Assembly (NCBI GenBank): GCA_965371245.1
Contig: CBDUXT010000001.1
Location: forward strand, 62,001 to 126,000
Length of the DNA: 64,000 bases
Source of the DNA: CBDUXT01 sp965371245
GTDB taxonomy: Bacteria > Planctomycetota > Phycisphaerae > UBA1845
Reading direction: 5' to 3'
Each line of letters begins with the position of its first letter. The stretch's first letter is position 1. Both the position numbers and the translations under genes were made by a program. The notes under the pieces were generated by a model. The model saw only the letters and a list, made by a program, of their open reading frames with translations, ran no database searches and had not been told where the DNA came from. Positions 24,993 through 34,900 of this stretch are shown here, one piece after another.

Positions 24993-27377
24993 CTACGGGC
25001 ACTCGGCGGCCGGCATGGGGTTGGGCGCATCGAGCCACGCCTGGAACGCGTCGGCCCCGTTGAGCAGATCGAGCAGCCGAAGCATGTCGGCGGCGGTTGT
25101 TTGTCCGCTGTGATCGATGTCGGTGCTGTAGCGGCCCCACGGTGGGGCGGCGGCCACGTTGCCGAGCGACTCGAGGAGCACCAGGATGTCCACCGCACTC
25201 GAGATGCTGTCGCCGTTCACGTTCCCGGGCTGGGAGGCAAAACGAGCGGTGGTCATCGTTCCGTCGTCGGCGGTGTAGGTGATGCTCGTCACCGCTCCCG
25301 GCGCGATCGGGCGATCGAGGGTCACGGTGTATACGCCGAATCGCTCGGTGACGGTTGCAACGCTGTTGCCAATCGGTACGCCCGTGGGCTGACAAAGCGT
25401 AAAGCAGCCCGCGTCGGCGCCGGAGGGTGCCGTGACGACGAAGGTGTCGATCCCCATGACGGCGGACGCATCGCCGGGGGCGTGCGGTTGTCGGGCGTCC
25501 ACGACGCGATCGGGTGGGTCGTCGAACACGACGGAACCGTTTGAACAAACCAGGTTCACGCACAACTGGGGGCAAACCGCCGGGTCGCCGGTTGTGAAGG
25601 TGCCATCGGCTCGAGCCGCACACTTATCGTCCCACATGACGTCGCAGCAAAAGGAGTCGATGAGGCACACGTCCTCGCAGCAGGTTGCATCCGAACAGCC
25701 CTTCGAACCATTGTCCAGACAGCAATCGCCGGAATTCGTTCCCCCACAGACCGCCTGGCAGGCGTCCGCGCAAAGCAGGGCCGCTCCACAGCCCGAAGGC
25801 AGCGCGTTCGCCCCGGGTCGAAACCCGAGTGCCGCACAGTCGCCATCCCAATGAACCTCGCAACAGAACGGGTCGCATGCGCACACCGTCTCACAGCAGC
25901 GCTCATCGTCGCACCCGATAACGCCCGTCGGGTTGGAATCACAGCAGTCGCCCCCTGTTCCACAGGCCGCGTTGTCCGGCGGTCCGCAACTGATCGTCAC
26001 GGTACCCGTCCCGCGAACGGTTCCCGGGAAAGCGCCGAGACGAATGAGATAGTCCTGCCCGGCCATCGCGTCGAAGACGGCCATGGACTGAAGATTCTGG
26101 ATCAGCTCATCGGCGGGGTCGCTGCAGCGATCGTCGTTGCATACCACAAGCTCGGTCGGACCGGGCGGGCAGACGCCGCAACCCTCATAGACCGCCACCA
26201 TCGTATCGACATCCAGCCGGGAGGTTTGACCGCAGGTCGAGACGAGCACGGAGTCGGTGCAGGGTGCCGTCCAACAGTACCAGACGTCGGAGCCGAGGTT
26301 GACGCCGGCCGACGGCAGGCACGAAGCCGGCGGGCTTCCGTCCGCGCTGGCGGTGCGATTGTCGAAGGGAAAGACGCCGGCGACATCGAGAGGTTCCGCA
26401 TTCACGCAAAGATCATTGGGTGGACCCGGTGGGACACAGACCGTCGCGTCTCCCAGGGCGGTGTCGAGACAGAAGGACAGATCCTCGAGAATGGATTCGC
26501 CGAGGTCATAGCCGTCCGGCCCGTTGAGCCCGTCCCCGTCCTGTTGGGCACGCCCGTTTCCCTGAAGAGAAAACTCCCAGAACCAATCGCAGACGATGCC
26601 AAGATCGTTGACGATCTCAACCCAGTAGCACTGCCCCGCTTCGAGCGCGACGGGTGCATGCGAGGCCGAGAACGCAAACTCAGGCACTTGGTCCGCAACG
26701 ATCTTCCCCGTCAAGACAGGCCCGGTGACCAGCAGCGTGGCTGGCGCGGCTTGGGTGAACGACGCAATCATCGCCCCGGGCAAGCCACCGGCATCGGCGT
26801 AGTACCGGATCTCGAACACGTCCGGCGCGTCACCTTGACAATCGACAAAGGTTCCTTCGAGGACCTCGCGACCGTAAGCCCCCCACCAACAGATTCGCGA
26901 GACGCTACCGCTAGCCGCAAGCGTGAAGTCATCGGCCAACACGAACGTTGTACCGTTGCTCCTGAGCGCTTGAAAGTTATCGCCCGGTTGACAGTTCGCT
27001 TCCGCCTGAAGGCAGACCCCCGCCGACACTTGCCCCGGCGGCTCGGCCGCGTCGAGTCTTTGGCGGGCGGCCACGCCGACGGAGGGCGCAGCGCCAGTCG
27101 CTTCCGTCAAAGTCACCGGCTTGCGTACCTGTCGGCGAAGCCCGCGCGGGGAACGCATTCGGGTTGCTGTATCGAACGCTGCATCGGACCGGATCACCTC
27201 CGTACCGGGCGGTGGCAAACCGCGAGTGTTGGACAGCTTCGCCGCCGCGGTCTCCGGTACGGGCGAGTCTTTGCCTCTGGGCGGCTCGTTGGCAAGGGCG
27301 CCAAATGCCGGAAGCACCGCCATCACGGTTGCGAACGCGGCAAGCCGGTTCGGTCGGAACATTGACAGGTTTCTCAT
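24993..27377 (-). CDS. large secreted Cys-rich protein with dockerin-like C-terminus
   Basis: 794 aa with a signal peptide (LAAFATVMAVLPAFGALA). The middle contains a ligand-binding-like beta region (LAASGSVSRICWWGAYG and similar) and SDVWYCWTAPCTDSVLVSTCG-type sequence known from planctomycete surface proteins. Two copies of a Cys-rich module follow, each with a DCC start, a CC-E-x-VC centre and an FCC-x-V-x-WD-x-x-CA end. The C-terminus has two Ca-binding dockerin-like loops: GNVNGDSISSAVDILVLLES and DIDHSGQTTAADMLRLLDLL. Probably an exported or cell-surface protein; the partner cohesin is unknown. ATG at 27389 is an alternative start. Confidence 0.8.
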   Translation of the reverse strand: MRNLSMFRPNRLAAFATVMAVLPAFGALANEPPRGKDSPVPETAAAKLSNTRGLPPPGTEVIRSDAAFDTATRMRSPRGLRRQVRKPVTLTEATGAAPSVGVAARQRLDAAEPPGQVSAGVCLQAEANCQPGDNFQALRSNGTTFVLADDFTLAASGSVSRICWWGAYGREVLEGTFVDCQGDAPDVFEIRYYADAGGLPGAMIASFTQAAPATLLVTGPVLTGKIVADQVPEFAFSASHAPVALEAGQCYWVEIVNDLGIVCDWFWEFSLQGNGRAQQDGDGLNGPDGYDLGESILEDLSFCLDTALGDATVCVPPGPPNDLCVNAEPLDVAGVFPFDNRTASADGSPPASCLPSAGVNLGSDVWYCWTAPCTDSVLVSTCGQTSRLDVDTMVAVYEGCGVCPPGPTELVVCNDDRCSDPADELIQNLQSMAVFDAMAGQDYLIRLGAFPGTVRGTGTVTISCGPPDNAACGTGGDCCDSNPTGVIGCDDERCCETVCACDPFCCEVHWDGDCAALGFRPGANALPSGCGAALLCADACQAVCGGTNSGDCCLDNGSKGCSDATCCEDVCLIDSFCCDVMWDDKCAARADGTFTTGDPAVCPQLCVNLVCSNGSVVFDDPPDRVVDARQPHAPGDASAVMGIDTFVVTAPSGADAGCFTLCQPTGVPIGNSVATVTERFGVYTVTLDRPIAPGAVTSITYTADDGTMTTARFASQPGNVNGDSISSAVDILVLLESLGNVAAAPPWGRYSTDIDHSGQTTAADMLRLLDLLNGADAFQAWLDAPNPMPAAECP

Positions 27378-27923
27378 AGACCACCGCATACTGCGCAGAC
27401 CGCAAAATCAAGCTGTGCGAGTGACTCCCCGTGCTCGCCCTTTTAGAGCGACCCAGCGCCGGAACGTCCGGACCCGGTCATCGCCGCGGCGCCGGTGCGT
27501 CGGACGAAGGCTCGATGACGGAAAGAATCGCTTCGGCTGGACCCCCCTGATTCGCTGGTCACCCCGTGATGCCGCTGCGCTCGGCATGAGCGCGATCGAT
27601 CGCGCGGAAACACCACCCTACGGCACAAGTATAGGCCGCCGCACGTAGAGCTTCAAGGCAAACGGCCTTGTTGAGAGTCCGCAAAACAGATTTCCAACGG
27701 GATGCGTTCCGGCCATCGTAACGGCGAACGTCCCGTTCGCATGGGCTCACAAGCGGGCGGCGTGCCGTACGGCCGGTGGGGAACTGCGAGAGCCTGTGGG
27801 GAGGTCTGGAAGTGCCCGCATTCGGGATGGCGCACAAGACGCCTACGCGTAGGGGTAAGGAAGATGGTTACAGGCGCGGTCCGTCCTCAAAGGGAGCAGA
27901 GAGACCGGGTTAGCGAGCGCTTG
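27378..27923. other. intergenic region upstream of the Cys-rich secreted protein
   Basis: 546 bp between two minus-strand genes. No gene, clear promoter or repeat recognised. Confidence 0.4.
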
Positions 27924-28577
27924 TTACCGGCGTTTGCGGCGCAACGCCACGAGCGCACCAAGCGCCAGGAGCGAGAGCGTAACCGGCTCGGGCACGGCCG
28001 TCCCGCTGAGGGTAAAGGATTCGAAGCTACCGACGGGGTCATTGGGATCGAAGTTGTCATCCACGAAAACCAGAATCCAATCAAGCGGGTGACCGCCGGA
28101 GGCACCCACGAACATGTCCGATGCGAAACCGAGATCGAGGCCGGATGCCAGCCCCTCTGTTTGAAAGGTGCCGCCCATCGGATCGAATGCCAGACCGTCC
28201 GCCGGAAGGGCAGCGCCTCCGTCGGTAAACACGAGTGTCACGCCGTTCAGGTTCGTTGCGCCGCCCTTGTCGGACATGATCAGGATACGGCCCCGATCGC
28301 CAGTGAACGATGGGCTCAGCAGGAAGATGTCGAGATCCTCGGGTGTCTGGTGCGTCAACCCGGTGATCTCCAATTGGAGCGACCTGATCTCATCGATCGC
28401 GGGGAGCCCCGCAGCGCCAGAGTCCATCTGCAACGAGAAAAACGTCACAAAATCGTCGTCGATGGTCCCGCCGCCGGCCGTGAAGCTGAACTCAAACTCA
28501 CCGCCCACACCGCCGGCATGAACCGGCGCGGAGAAAACCAACCCGCCGACGATCATCAAGAGCAACGCTCTCACCAT
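27924..28577 (-). CDS. PEP-CTERM sorting-domain protein
   Basis: 217 aa. The ATG at 28575-28577 has GGAGG upstream. It has an N-terminal signal peptide (MVRALLLMIVGGLVFSAPVHA) and a C-terminal PEP-CTERM signal: VPEP, a hydrophobic stretch (VTLSLLALGALVAL) and the basic tail RRKRR. The body is beta-rich (LQLEITGLTHQTPEDLDIFLLSP) and resembles the proprotein-convertase P-like/SbsA-type domains found in such proteins. Exosortase would process it for attachment or release into extracellular polymer; no exosortase gene is in the window. Confidence 0.88.
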   Translation of the reverse strand: MVRALLLMIVGGLVFSAPVHAGGVGGEFEFSFTAGGGTIDDDFVTFFSLQMDSGAAGLPAIDEIRSLQLEITGLTHQTPEDLDIFLLSPSFTGDRGRILIMSDKGGATNLNGVTLVFTDGGAALPADGLAFDPMGGTFQTEGLASGLDLGFASDMFVGASGGHPLDWILVFVDDNFDPNDPVGSFESFTLSGTAVPEPVTLSLLALGALVALRRKRR

Positions 28578-29313
28578 CTTCCCTACCTCCACGCTGCATC
28601 CGCAAGAACGCAAAGCTTGCCCGCTCTGCGTCGTCGTGGATTCCGGCATAGCAATCGGCCACCCCGTAGCGACTAAACCCCCGTAGTGCGTGCAACCCCG
28701 AAGGCCGCATGCCAGCGATTGTACTCATACTTCCTGCCGGAGTATAGACGAAGGCCTCCAGCACATCAATCCGAAAACGTCGCCAAAAGCCAAAAAGTCG
28801 GCTGCCGGCTCAGTCGGCCGCGCCGAGAGACGTGCGATCGTCCGGTAACCCCGAGGCTGATCGCGGATTCATGCCGAGAACGGCGGGAAAAGCGACTCCC
28901 GCGGCGTGAAGGGGGCAAGGGCGTTGTCTGCTCCGCAGAACGCCCGAGACCGATATGGCGGGCGACGCCGCCGGCATCCGCGGAATAGGCAGGCGGGATC
29001 CGGCACTCGCCGCGAGACTGAACGGTCATCGCCGGGGTGAGAGCGACATCGAGATCCTGCCGGTCACGCGTGCTCTCGCCAACCATCGACGTCCGGGAAG
29101 CCACAATCCCTTGATGAACCGAGGCCTTCGTGCTACAGTATGTAGGCGGATTGCCGCCAAATGGGGTTTCTGTAACTGGGAAAATCTGGACGAGGCGAGG
29201 AAGCGCGCGCAGCCTTCAAAAGGGCAAGGGGGACGCGTCCTGAGTCACGCGACCGATTCGGAGCTACGCACGGCGGGTGGTGCCGTGTGCCGTGGGGTCT
29301 AGGACGCACAGGC
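28578..29313. other. 736-bp divergent intergenic region
   Basis: Separates the minus-strand PEP-CTERM gene from the plus-strand TSP3-repeat gene and should hold both promoters. Short open frames here have no recognisable sequence. No repeat element identified. Confidence 0.4.
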
Positions 29314-31827
29314 ATGGTACGCCAACGCTCATTCATTCCCGTTGTTCTTTTGGGCACGCTTCTCCGAACCGCTACGCCCGTTTGGGCGGAAGAATCCTGG
29401 GGCGTATCCGTGGGGGAGACGACGTTTCTGTTCGCCGGCGATGTCTTGGCGCAGAACGGACTCTCTGTAGTACCGGTGGGGGCGGCGGAAACGCCGCGCG
29501 ATGGGGAAGTGCGTTCGGCGTCATTTCTGATTGAGAAAAGCTCGACTCTTCAGGTGGCCGAAGCCGGGCGCGGCTTGCGATCCGGTTATCTCGCGCACGC
29601 GGGCGGGCTTGAGTTCCAAACCAAGCGAAACCTACAGCGCGTGTGGCGGCTCGGGATCCTCATCGAAGAGACGGCGGCGGGGCTCCAGCTCGTCGGCGTG
29701 GATGCGGACGATCCGGAAAGGCGGGTGCTCATCAGCGAGAGTCTGGACATTGCGTTCGACCCGGTGGGCGGGGTTCTTCTGATCACTGCCGACGCTGTTC
29801 GGCTTACGCCCTGGTTCGCCGCCTCACTGGGGCGCCCCCGGGCTGCCCGGCAATTGATCGGTTCGATGACCGTGCGCGCGCGGCTTAAGCGGTTCGACGG
29901 GAACGAGCTGATGGCGATCGATCCCGTACTCACTCAGAGCACCGGCGGTGTCGCCGCCGGCGCAATCGGCCCCGACATCATCGTCGGGGTGCTTCAGTCT
30001 ATAAACAGCTATGGCGCTGAAAACGGAATCTCGGCCTTCTCCGTCGGAACGACCTCGTGCAACGCCGGCGACCAACCGGCAAACTGGATCGCCGAGACCA
30101 ATGAGCACCCGGTCATCGGACAAAACCTCTACCGCCTGAAAAACAGCCGACTCGAGCAAATCGGCATGTCCTGGCTCAAGCACGGCTTTGCCACCGTCGC
30201 GGGAAACGCCTGCGGATTCGGCTGCCAGGAGCCGCCGGGCGGAACCAAGCAGCTCGGCATAGGATGTTCCGACCCTTACTCCGCCAACCTGAACGGCACG
30301 CAGGATAACCTGGGACCCCGGTCCGCGGTGAACCCGTTCACGGGGTTCTTCCCGTGCCTCGAGTTGGGCTGCCGCGATTCGCGACCGGAATTCAACGGCG
30401 GGCTCTCGGCGATCATTCCTCGCCGCATCCAGGTGAAAAATGAAGATCTTGACGCCACGCTGAACCCGGGGGCGATCTATTTCGTGGAGAGTGCCTACGT
30501 CTCGGCGGATGACGCCCTGGCCGGCAACGGTGCGAACAACAACTCGTATCGCCGGGCCGTTCCGCAGGTGCCCACCGGCTGCCGCCGCGCCGGGGAATTT
30601 GGCAACCTCAGCGCCGACGAGTTCTGCCTGATCCCCGGCAGCGAACTCACACGACAGGAGCAGCCGGGCATTCGCGCCTGGCAAGACACCGATTCGACGG
30701 TTCTGGAGTCCGACGTTCAGATTCCGGGCGAGGGCTTGTTCGTGGTCGCCTCCAAGTCGATCGTGCTGGGCGAGAGCCTCTGGCGGTACGAATACGCTAT
30801 TCAGAACATCAACTCGGACCGGGCGGCCGGCTCCTTCACGGTAACGCTTCCGCTCGGGGCTCCGGTGGGCAACATCGGATTCCACGATGTGGATCATCAC
30901 AGCGGTGAGCCGTACGACGTGACGGACTGGTCCGCCACCGTCACCAACGGGCTGGCCACGAGTTGGATCACCTGGACGACCACGCCGCACGACGTCAATC
31001 CCGACGCCAACGCCCTTCGATGGGGAACGATGTACAACTTCTGGTTCGAAACGAGTGTCGGACCCGCGGCATCGCTCACGACGCTGGGTCTCTTCAAGCC
31101 GGGTTCCCCCTCGGACATGCGGGCCCTGACCATCGGACCGAGCCTCGATCTGATCGACTGTAACAACAATGGCTTGCCCGATGCGTGCGACATCAGTTGC
31201 GACGCCGCCGAGTGCGAGTTGCCGTGCGGAATGATCGCTGACTGTGACGTGAACAACATTCCGGACGACTGTCAGCCGGATTGCAACATGAACGGCCTGG
31301 CGGATGAGTGCGATCTGCTGGCGGGCACGCCCGATTGCAACGGGAACCTCACGCCCGACGATTGCGAGCCGGACTGCGACGGCGACGGTCTGCCGGACGA
31401 CTGCGACACGTTCGATGACTGTGACTCCGACGGCATCGAGGACTGCCGCGATCTGTGTCCGTGTACCAGCCCGCCGGCCTCATGCGTCTGCCCGGCGGTC
31501 GGTCGGTGTTGTTTTCCCTCAATCGGAACATGCTTGAATAATTTTCCGCGGGCGGAATGCATTGCAGTCGATGGCATCCCGGATTGCCTGGAGGCGCCAT
31601 GCACGGACGGCTGTCCCGACGGTCAGCTCGGTGATTTCGACGTCGATGGTGACTGGGACATGATGGACCTCAGGCACCTTTTCCTCTGTTTCAGCGGCCC
31701 GACGACGGGCGCCGGATTCATCGCCCCGACGCCGGAGTGCCTGCTGCGCTTCGACGCCGACGCCGATGGCGACATCGAGCTGGACGACTATTTCAACGGG
31801 TTCCTATGGACCGTGTCGGGTCCATAA
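29314..31827 (+). CDS. large secreted protein with thrombospondin-3-like repeats and dockerin-like tail
   Basis: 837 aa starting at ATG 29314 with a signal peptide (SFIPVVLLGTLLRTATPVWA). The N-terminal 600 residues are beta-rich and unrecognised. Residues about 610-715 are a run of Asp/Asn/Cys loops (DCNNNGLPDACD, DCDVNNIPDDCQ, DCNMNGLADECD, DCDGDGLPDDCD) that resemble Ca-binding thrombospondin type 3 repeats. The C-terminus has GDFDVDGDWDMMDLRHLF and FDADADGDIELDDYFNGFL, two dockerin-like EF loops. Surface or exported matrix protein by inference. The VWA-cohesin gene follows 99 bp downstream on the same strand. Confidence 0.8.
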   Translation: MVRQRSFIPVVLLGTLLRTATPVWAEESWGVSVGETTFLFAGDVLAQNGLSVVPVGAAETPRDGEVRSASFLIEKSSTLQVAEAGRGLRSGYLAHAGGLEFQTKRNLQRVWRLGILIEETAAGLQLVGVDADDPERRVLISESLDIAFDPVGGVLLITADAVRLTPWFAASLGRPRAARQLIGSMTVRARLKRFDGNELMAIDPVLTQSTGGVAAGAIGPDIIVGVLQSINSYGAENGISAFSVGTTSCNAGDQPANWIAETNEHPVIGQNLYRLKNSRLEQIGMSWLKHGFATVAGNACGFGCQEPPGGTKQLGIGCSDPYSANLNGTQDNLGPRSAVNPFTGFFPCLELGCRDSRPEFNGGLSAIIPRRIQVKNEDLDATLNPGAIYFVESAYVSADDALAGNGANNNSYRRAVPQVPTGCRRAGEFGNLSADEFCLIPGSELTRQEQPGIRAWQDTDSTVLESDVQIPGEGLFVVASKSIVLGESLWRYEYAIQNINSDRAAGSFTVTLPLGAPVGNIGFHDVDHHSGEPYDVTDWSATVTNGLATSWITWTTTPHDVNPDANALRWGTMYNFWFETSVGPAASLTTLGLFKPGSPSDMRALTIGPSLDLIDCNNNGLPDACDISCDAAECELPCGMIADCDVNNIPDDCQPDCNMNGLADECDLLAGTPDCNGNLTPDDCEPDCDGDGLPDDCDTFDDCDSDGIEDCRDLCPCTSPPASCVCPAVGRCCFPSIGTCLNNFPRAECIAVDGIPDCLEAPCTDGCPDGQLGDFDVDGDWDMMDLRHLFLCFSGPTTGAGFIAPTPECLLRFDADADGDIELDDYFNGFLWTVSGP
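31160..31450 (+). repeat. in-gene tandem repeats coding Ca-binding DxNxxGxPDxC loops
   Basis: Within the TSP3-like protein, at least five imperfect in-frame copies code for an Asp/Asn-rich loop with the consensus D-C-(D/N)-x-N-(G/N)-(L/I)-(P/A)-D-(A/D/E)-C. Spacing varies, so the array is divergent rather than recently expanded. Confidence 0.7.
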
Positions 31828-31926
31828 GCAAGTCGGGCGCGATCGACGCCGGAGACAGTTTCCGGTCGCGCGCGGAGAGGACGGACACCCGGGCCGGGAG
31901 CCGGGTGGGGGCACGATGGTGAAAGA

Positions 31927-34900
31927 ATGACAGACAGTAGCGAACAACGAAGCGTCGGGCGATTCCTCGCCTCGATGTGCGTCTCGCTCGCGGTCGTGGC
32001 AGGCATCGCCCTGGTGGGCGGTGAGCCCGGTCCGGCGCGAGGCGCGGCCGCTCCGACGGAAGGGCAGGTCCAGGCGATCGGCTCAACCGGTGGGACCGCG
32101 TGCAAGGTCGGGTCCGACTGTGTTGACGACAACGCATGCACGACAGACCTGTGCGATTCGGGCGCTTGCGTCTTTACGCAAATCCCTGGTTGTGTCCCAT
32201 GCGACCCAAGCCCGACCTGCGAAACGATCGATGTGGTGTTCCTCATGGACACGTCCGGCTCGATGAAGGACGAGGGCGCGGCGCTATGTGCCGCGGCCGG
32301 TGACGCCGTCGGGCAACTTGCGGCGATGGGCATCACTGTCAACGTTACGGCACTGGGCATCGCCGAAGCGCCGGGCGGCGTCTTCTCCTGCCTGGACGGC
32401 GACGTGATCTCCTTGTACAGCGAAGACGTACCCGGATGCATGGAAACCTGCGGCTTTGTCGGTGGGCAATCTCAGCTCGAGTCGTGGGGTCCGGCCACGG
32501 CGATCACGGCCGAGCAGTTTCCCTGGACGCCGGGGTCTGTGCGGTTGATCGTACCGATGAGCGACGAAGGAGCTTGCAACGGGAACCGTCCGGACGGGTG
32601 CAACGACCCGGGTGACGACCGCGACTCCGTCGAAAACGCCATTAATGTGGCCCGCGCGTTCGGCGTAACGGTCTCGCCGATCACCGGCACCGGTTCTTCC
32701 GCATGCGTGAACACCCTCGCCGCGGATCTCGCGACCGGCACCGGCGGAAGCGTCTTCAACACGTCGGACGCGGGAACCGAACTCCTCGATGCGATCCTGG
32801 GAATTGTTCAGGGGGCGTGCCCTCTCGATACAAGCTGTGACGACGGCGACTTCTGCACGCACACCGACACGTGCGTGGCGGGTGTTTGCACCGGGCTTCC
32901 GGCGGCCGGGTGCAAGGACTGCACCGCGACGGGGTTTTGCTCGGACGGCAACGCCTGCACCGTCGATGTGTGTGTGAACTTCGAGTGTGTCACGACGCCC
33001 GGCTTCGACGTAGCGGCACAATGCTGCAACCCCATGGACGGCGCGTTGTCCGTGATCAACGACGGGAACGCCTGCACGCAGGACATCTGCGACGCCACGA
33101 CGGGGCTCGTCGTGCATGAGCCCGTCGCCAACGACACGCCCTGCGACGACGGACTCTTCTGTACCGTCTGTGCGCTGTGTACCAACGGCACCTGTAGCGG
33201 CGGCGTTGAGCGAGATTGCAGTCACGCAGACAACCAGTGCGGCGTGGGCGTCTGCAACGAAGCGACGGATGCCTGCGAAGCGCTTCCGGCAAACGACGGT
33301 GACCTCTGCGATGACGGGCTGTTCTGCACGATCGGCGAAACGTGTGGCAACGGTGGCTGCGGGGACGGCGATCCGCGCGACTGCGGCGGGTTCGACGACA
33401 ACTGCAACGTCGGGCTCTGCGACGAGACGGCGGACCAATGCGAGCCTGCAGCGATCAACGAAGCGGACCCCTGTGAAGACGGGCTGTTTTGCACGATCAA
33501 CGAGACATGCACGAACGGGCTCTGCGGTGGAGGCGTGCCCCGCGATTGCAGTCCGCTTGATGATGCGTGCAACCAGGGCGTATGCAATGAAACGCTTGAT
33601 CTCTGCGAACCCTTACCCGTGAACGAAGGGAAAATGTGCGACGACTTGCTGTTCTGCACGGTGGATGAGGTCTGCGTCTTGGGTAACTGCCAAGGCCCGC
33701 CGCGCGACTGTAGTTCGCTCGACGAGCAATGCCGCGAAGAGTTTTGCAGCGAGCCGAACCAGGCGTGCGAGACCAGACCGGACAACGTAGGGCTGCTGTG
33801 CAGTGACGGCGACGCGTGTACGTTCCTGGACCTTTGCCGAGGCGACGGCGTTTGCCGCGGCACCGACATCGATTCGCTTTCATGCGCCCGTGACGAGGAT
33901 TGCGCCGGCTCGCGCTGCAGCCCGCTTACCCGGACATGCGTCTGCGACGGACCCGACCTGTGCCTCGAGATCGCCGCCGGCGGGCTTCCAGAACCGGGTT
34001 GCTTCCAGGCGGGCGAACTCGTGACCGTCGATGTCGTGCTGAAGCCAAGCCCGGCCGAGGTGGCTAGAGGCCAGTTTTCCGTCGGCTTCGATCCAGCCAG
34101 TCTGGAGTTCGTCGATGCCATCCCGGGTACGCTCGGCGATCCGGCGTCGCCGTTCACGGACACCACGTCATTGTTCGTGGACGAGGTGTCCGGCGTGGTT
34201 TGCTTCTCGGTCACGATCGCGCCGGGTTTGCCCGGCGTGACGGTCGAAGCGCTGATGGCCAGGCTCCGCTTCCGCGCAAGGGATACGTGCTCAACCAGCG
34301 AGCTGGCCCTTGTCAACACCAGCACCTGCATCACGCGCCTCACGGACATCGTGGGACGCGAGGTTCCGTTCATCCCGTGCGGCGGCGGCGAGATCATCGC
34401 CGATGGGCCGGCGCCCGTGCTGACCTGCCCCGAGAGCGTCGCCATCAATGCGGACCCAGGCGGCGTGACGGGCCTGGTCACCTGGGATCCGGTCACGGCC
34501 GATCCAGGTTGCGGTGGAGCCACGACCGTGTTCTGTTCGTCCTCAAGCAGTAGCGGCGTCTCAGTGGATCACCTGATCGACGGCGGCGGGGTCCATCCTT
34601 CGGGCCTTTCCACCTTCGAGTGCGCCATCAGCGATCCGTGCGGCGCCCAGGCCTCGTGCAGTTGGAGCGTCCAGGTTCGACCGACGACGACCGTGGGAGT
34701 CAGCTTGCAGCTCTCCCCAACCATCGTGCCCGGGCCGCTCAACCGCTGCATCGAGTTTGAGTTCTTCTCGAGCTGTATCGAACTGCCCGCGCGGATCGAA
34801 CAACTCGTCGAGTTCGGCGGATCCTTCAACCTGCCGGGGCGCGCCGGTCCGTTGTTGCTTTTCAAGGTTCCGGCCGGGCAATATGCGTGCGTGACGGCTC

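Noticed and set aside
25851..27365. 504-codon plus-strand open frame opposite the Cys-rich protein
   Set aside because: Antisense shadow; the opposite strand has signal peptide, Cys modules and dockerin-like loops.
33139..33800. CRISPR array
   Set aside because: The regular repeats are in-frame codons of a Cys-rich protein with divergent bases and no unique spacers.
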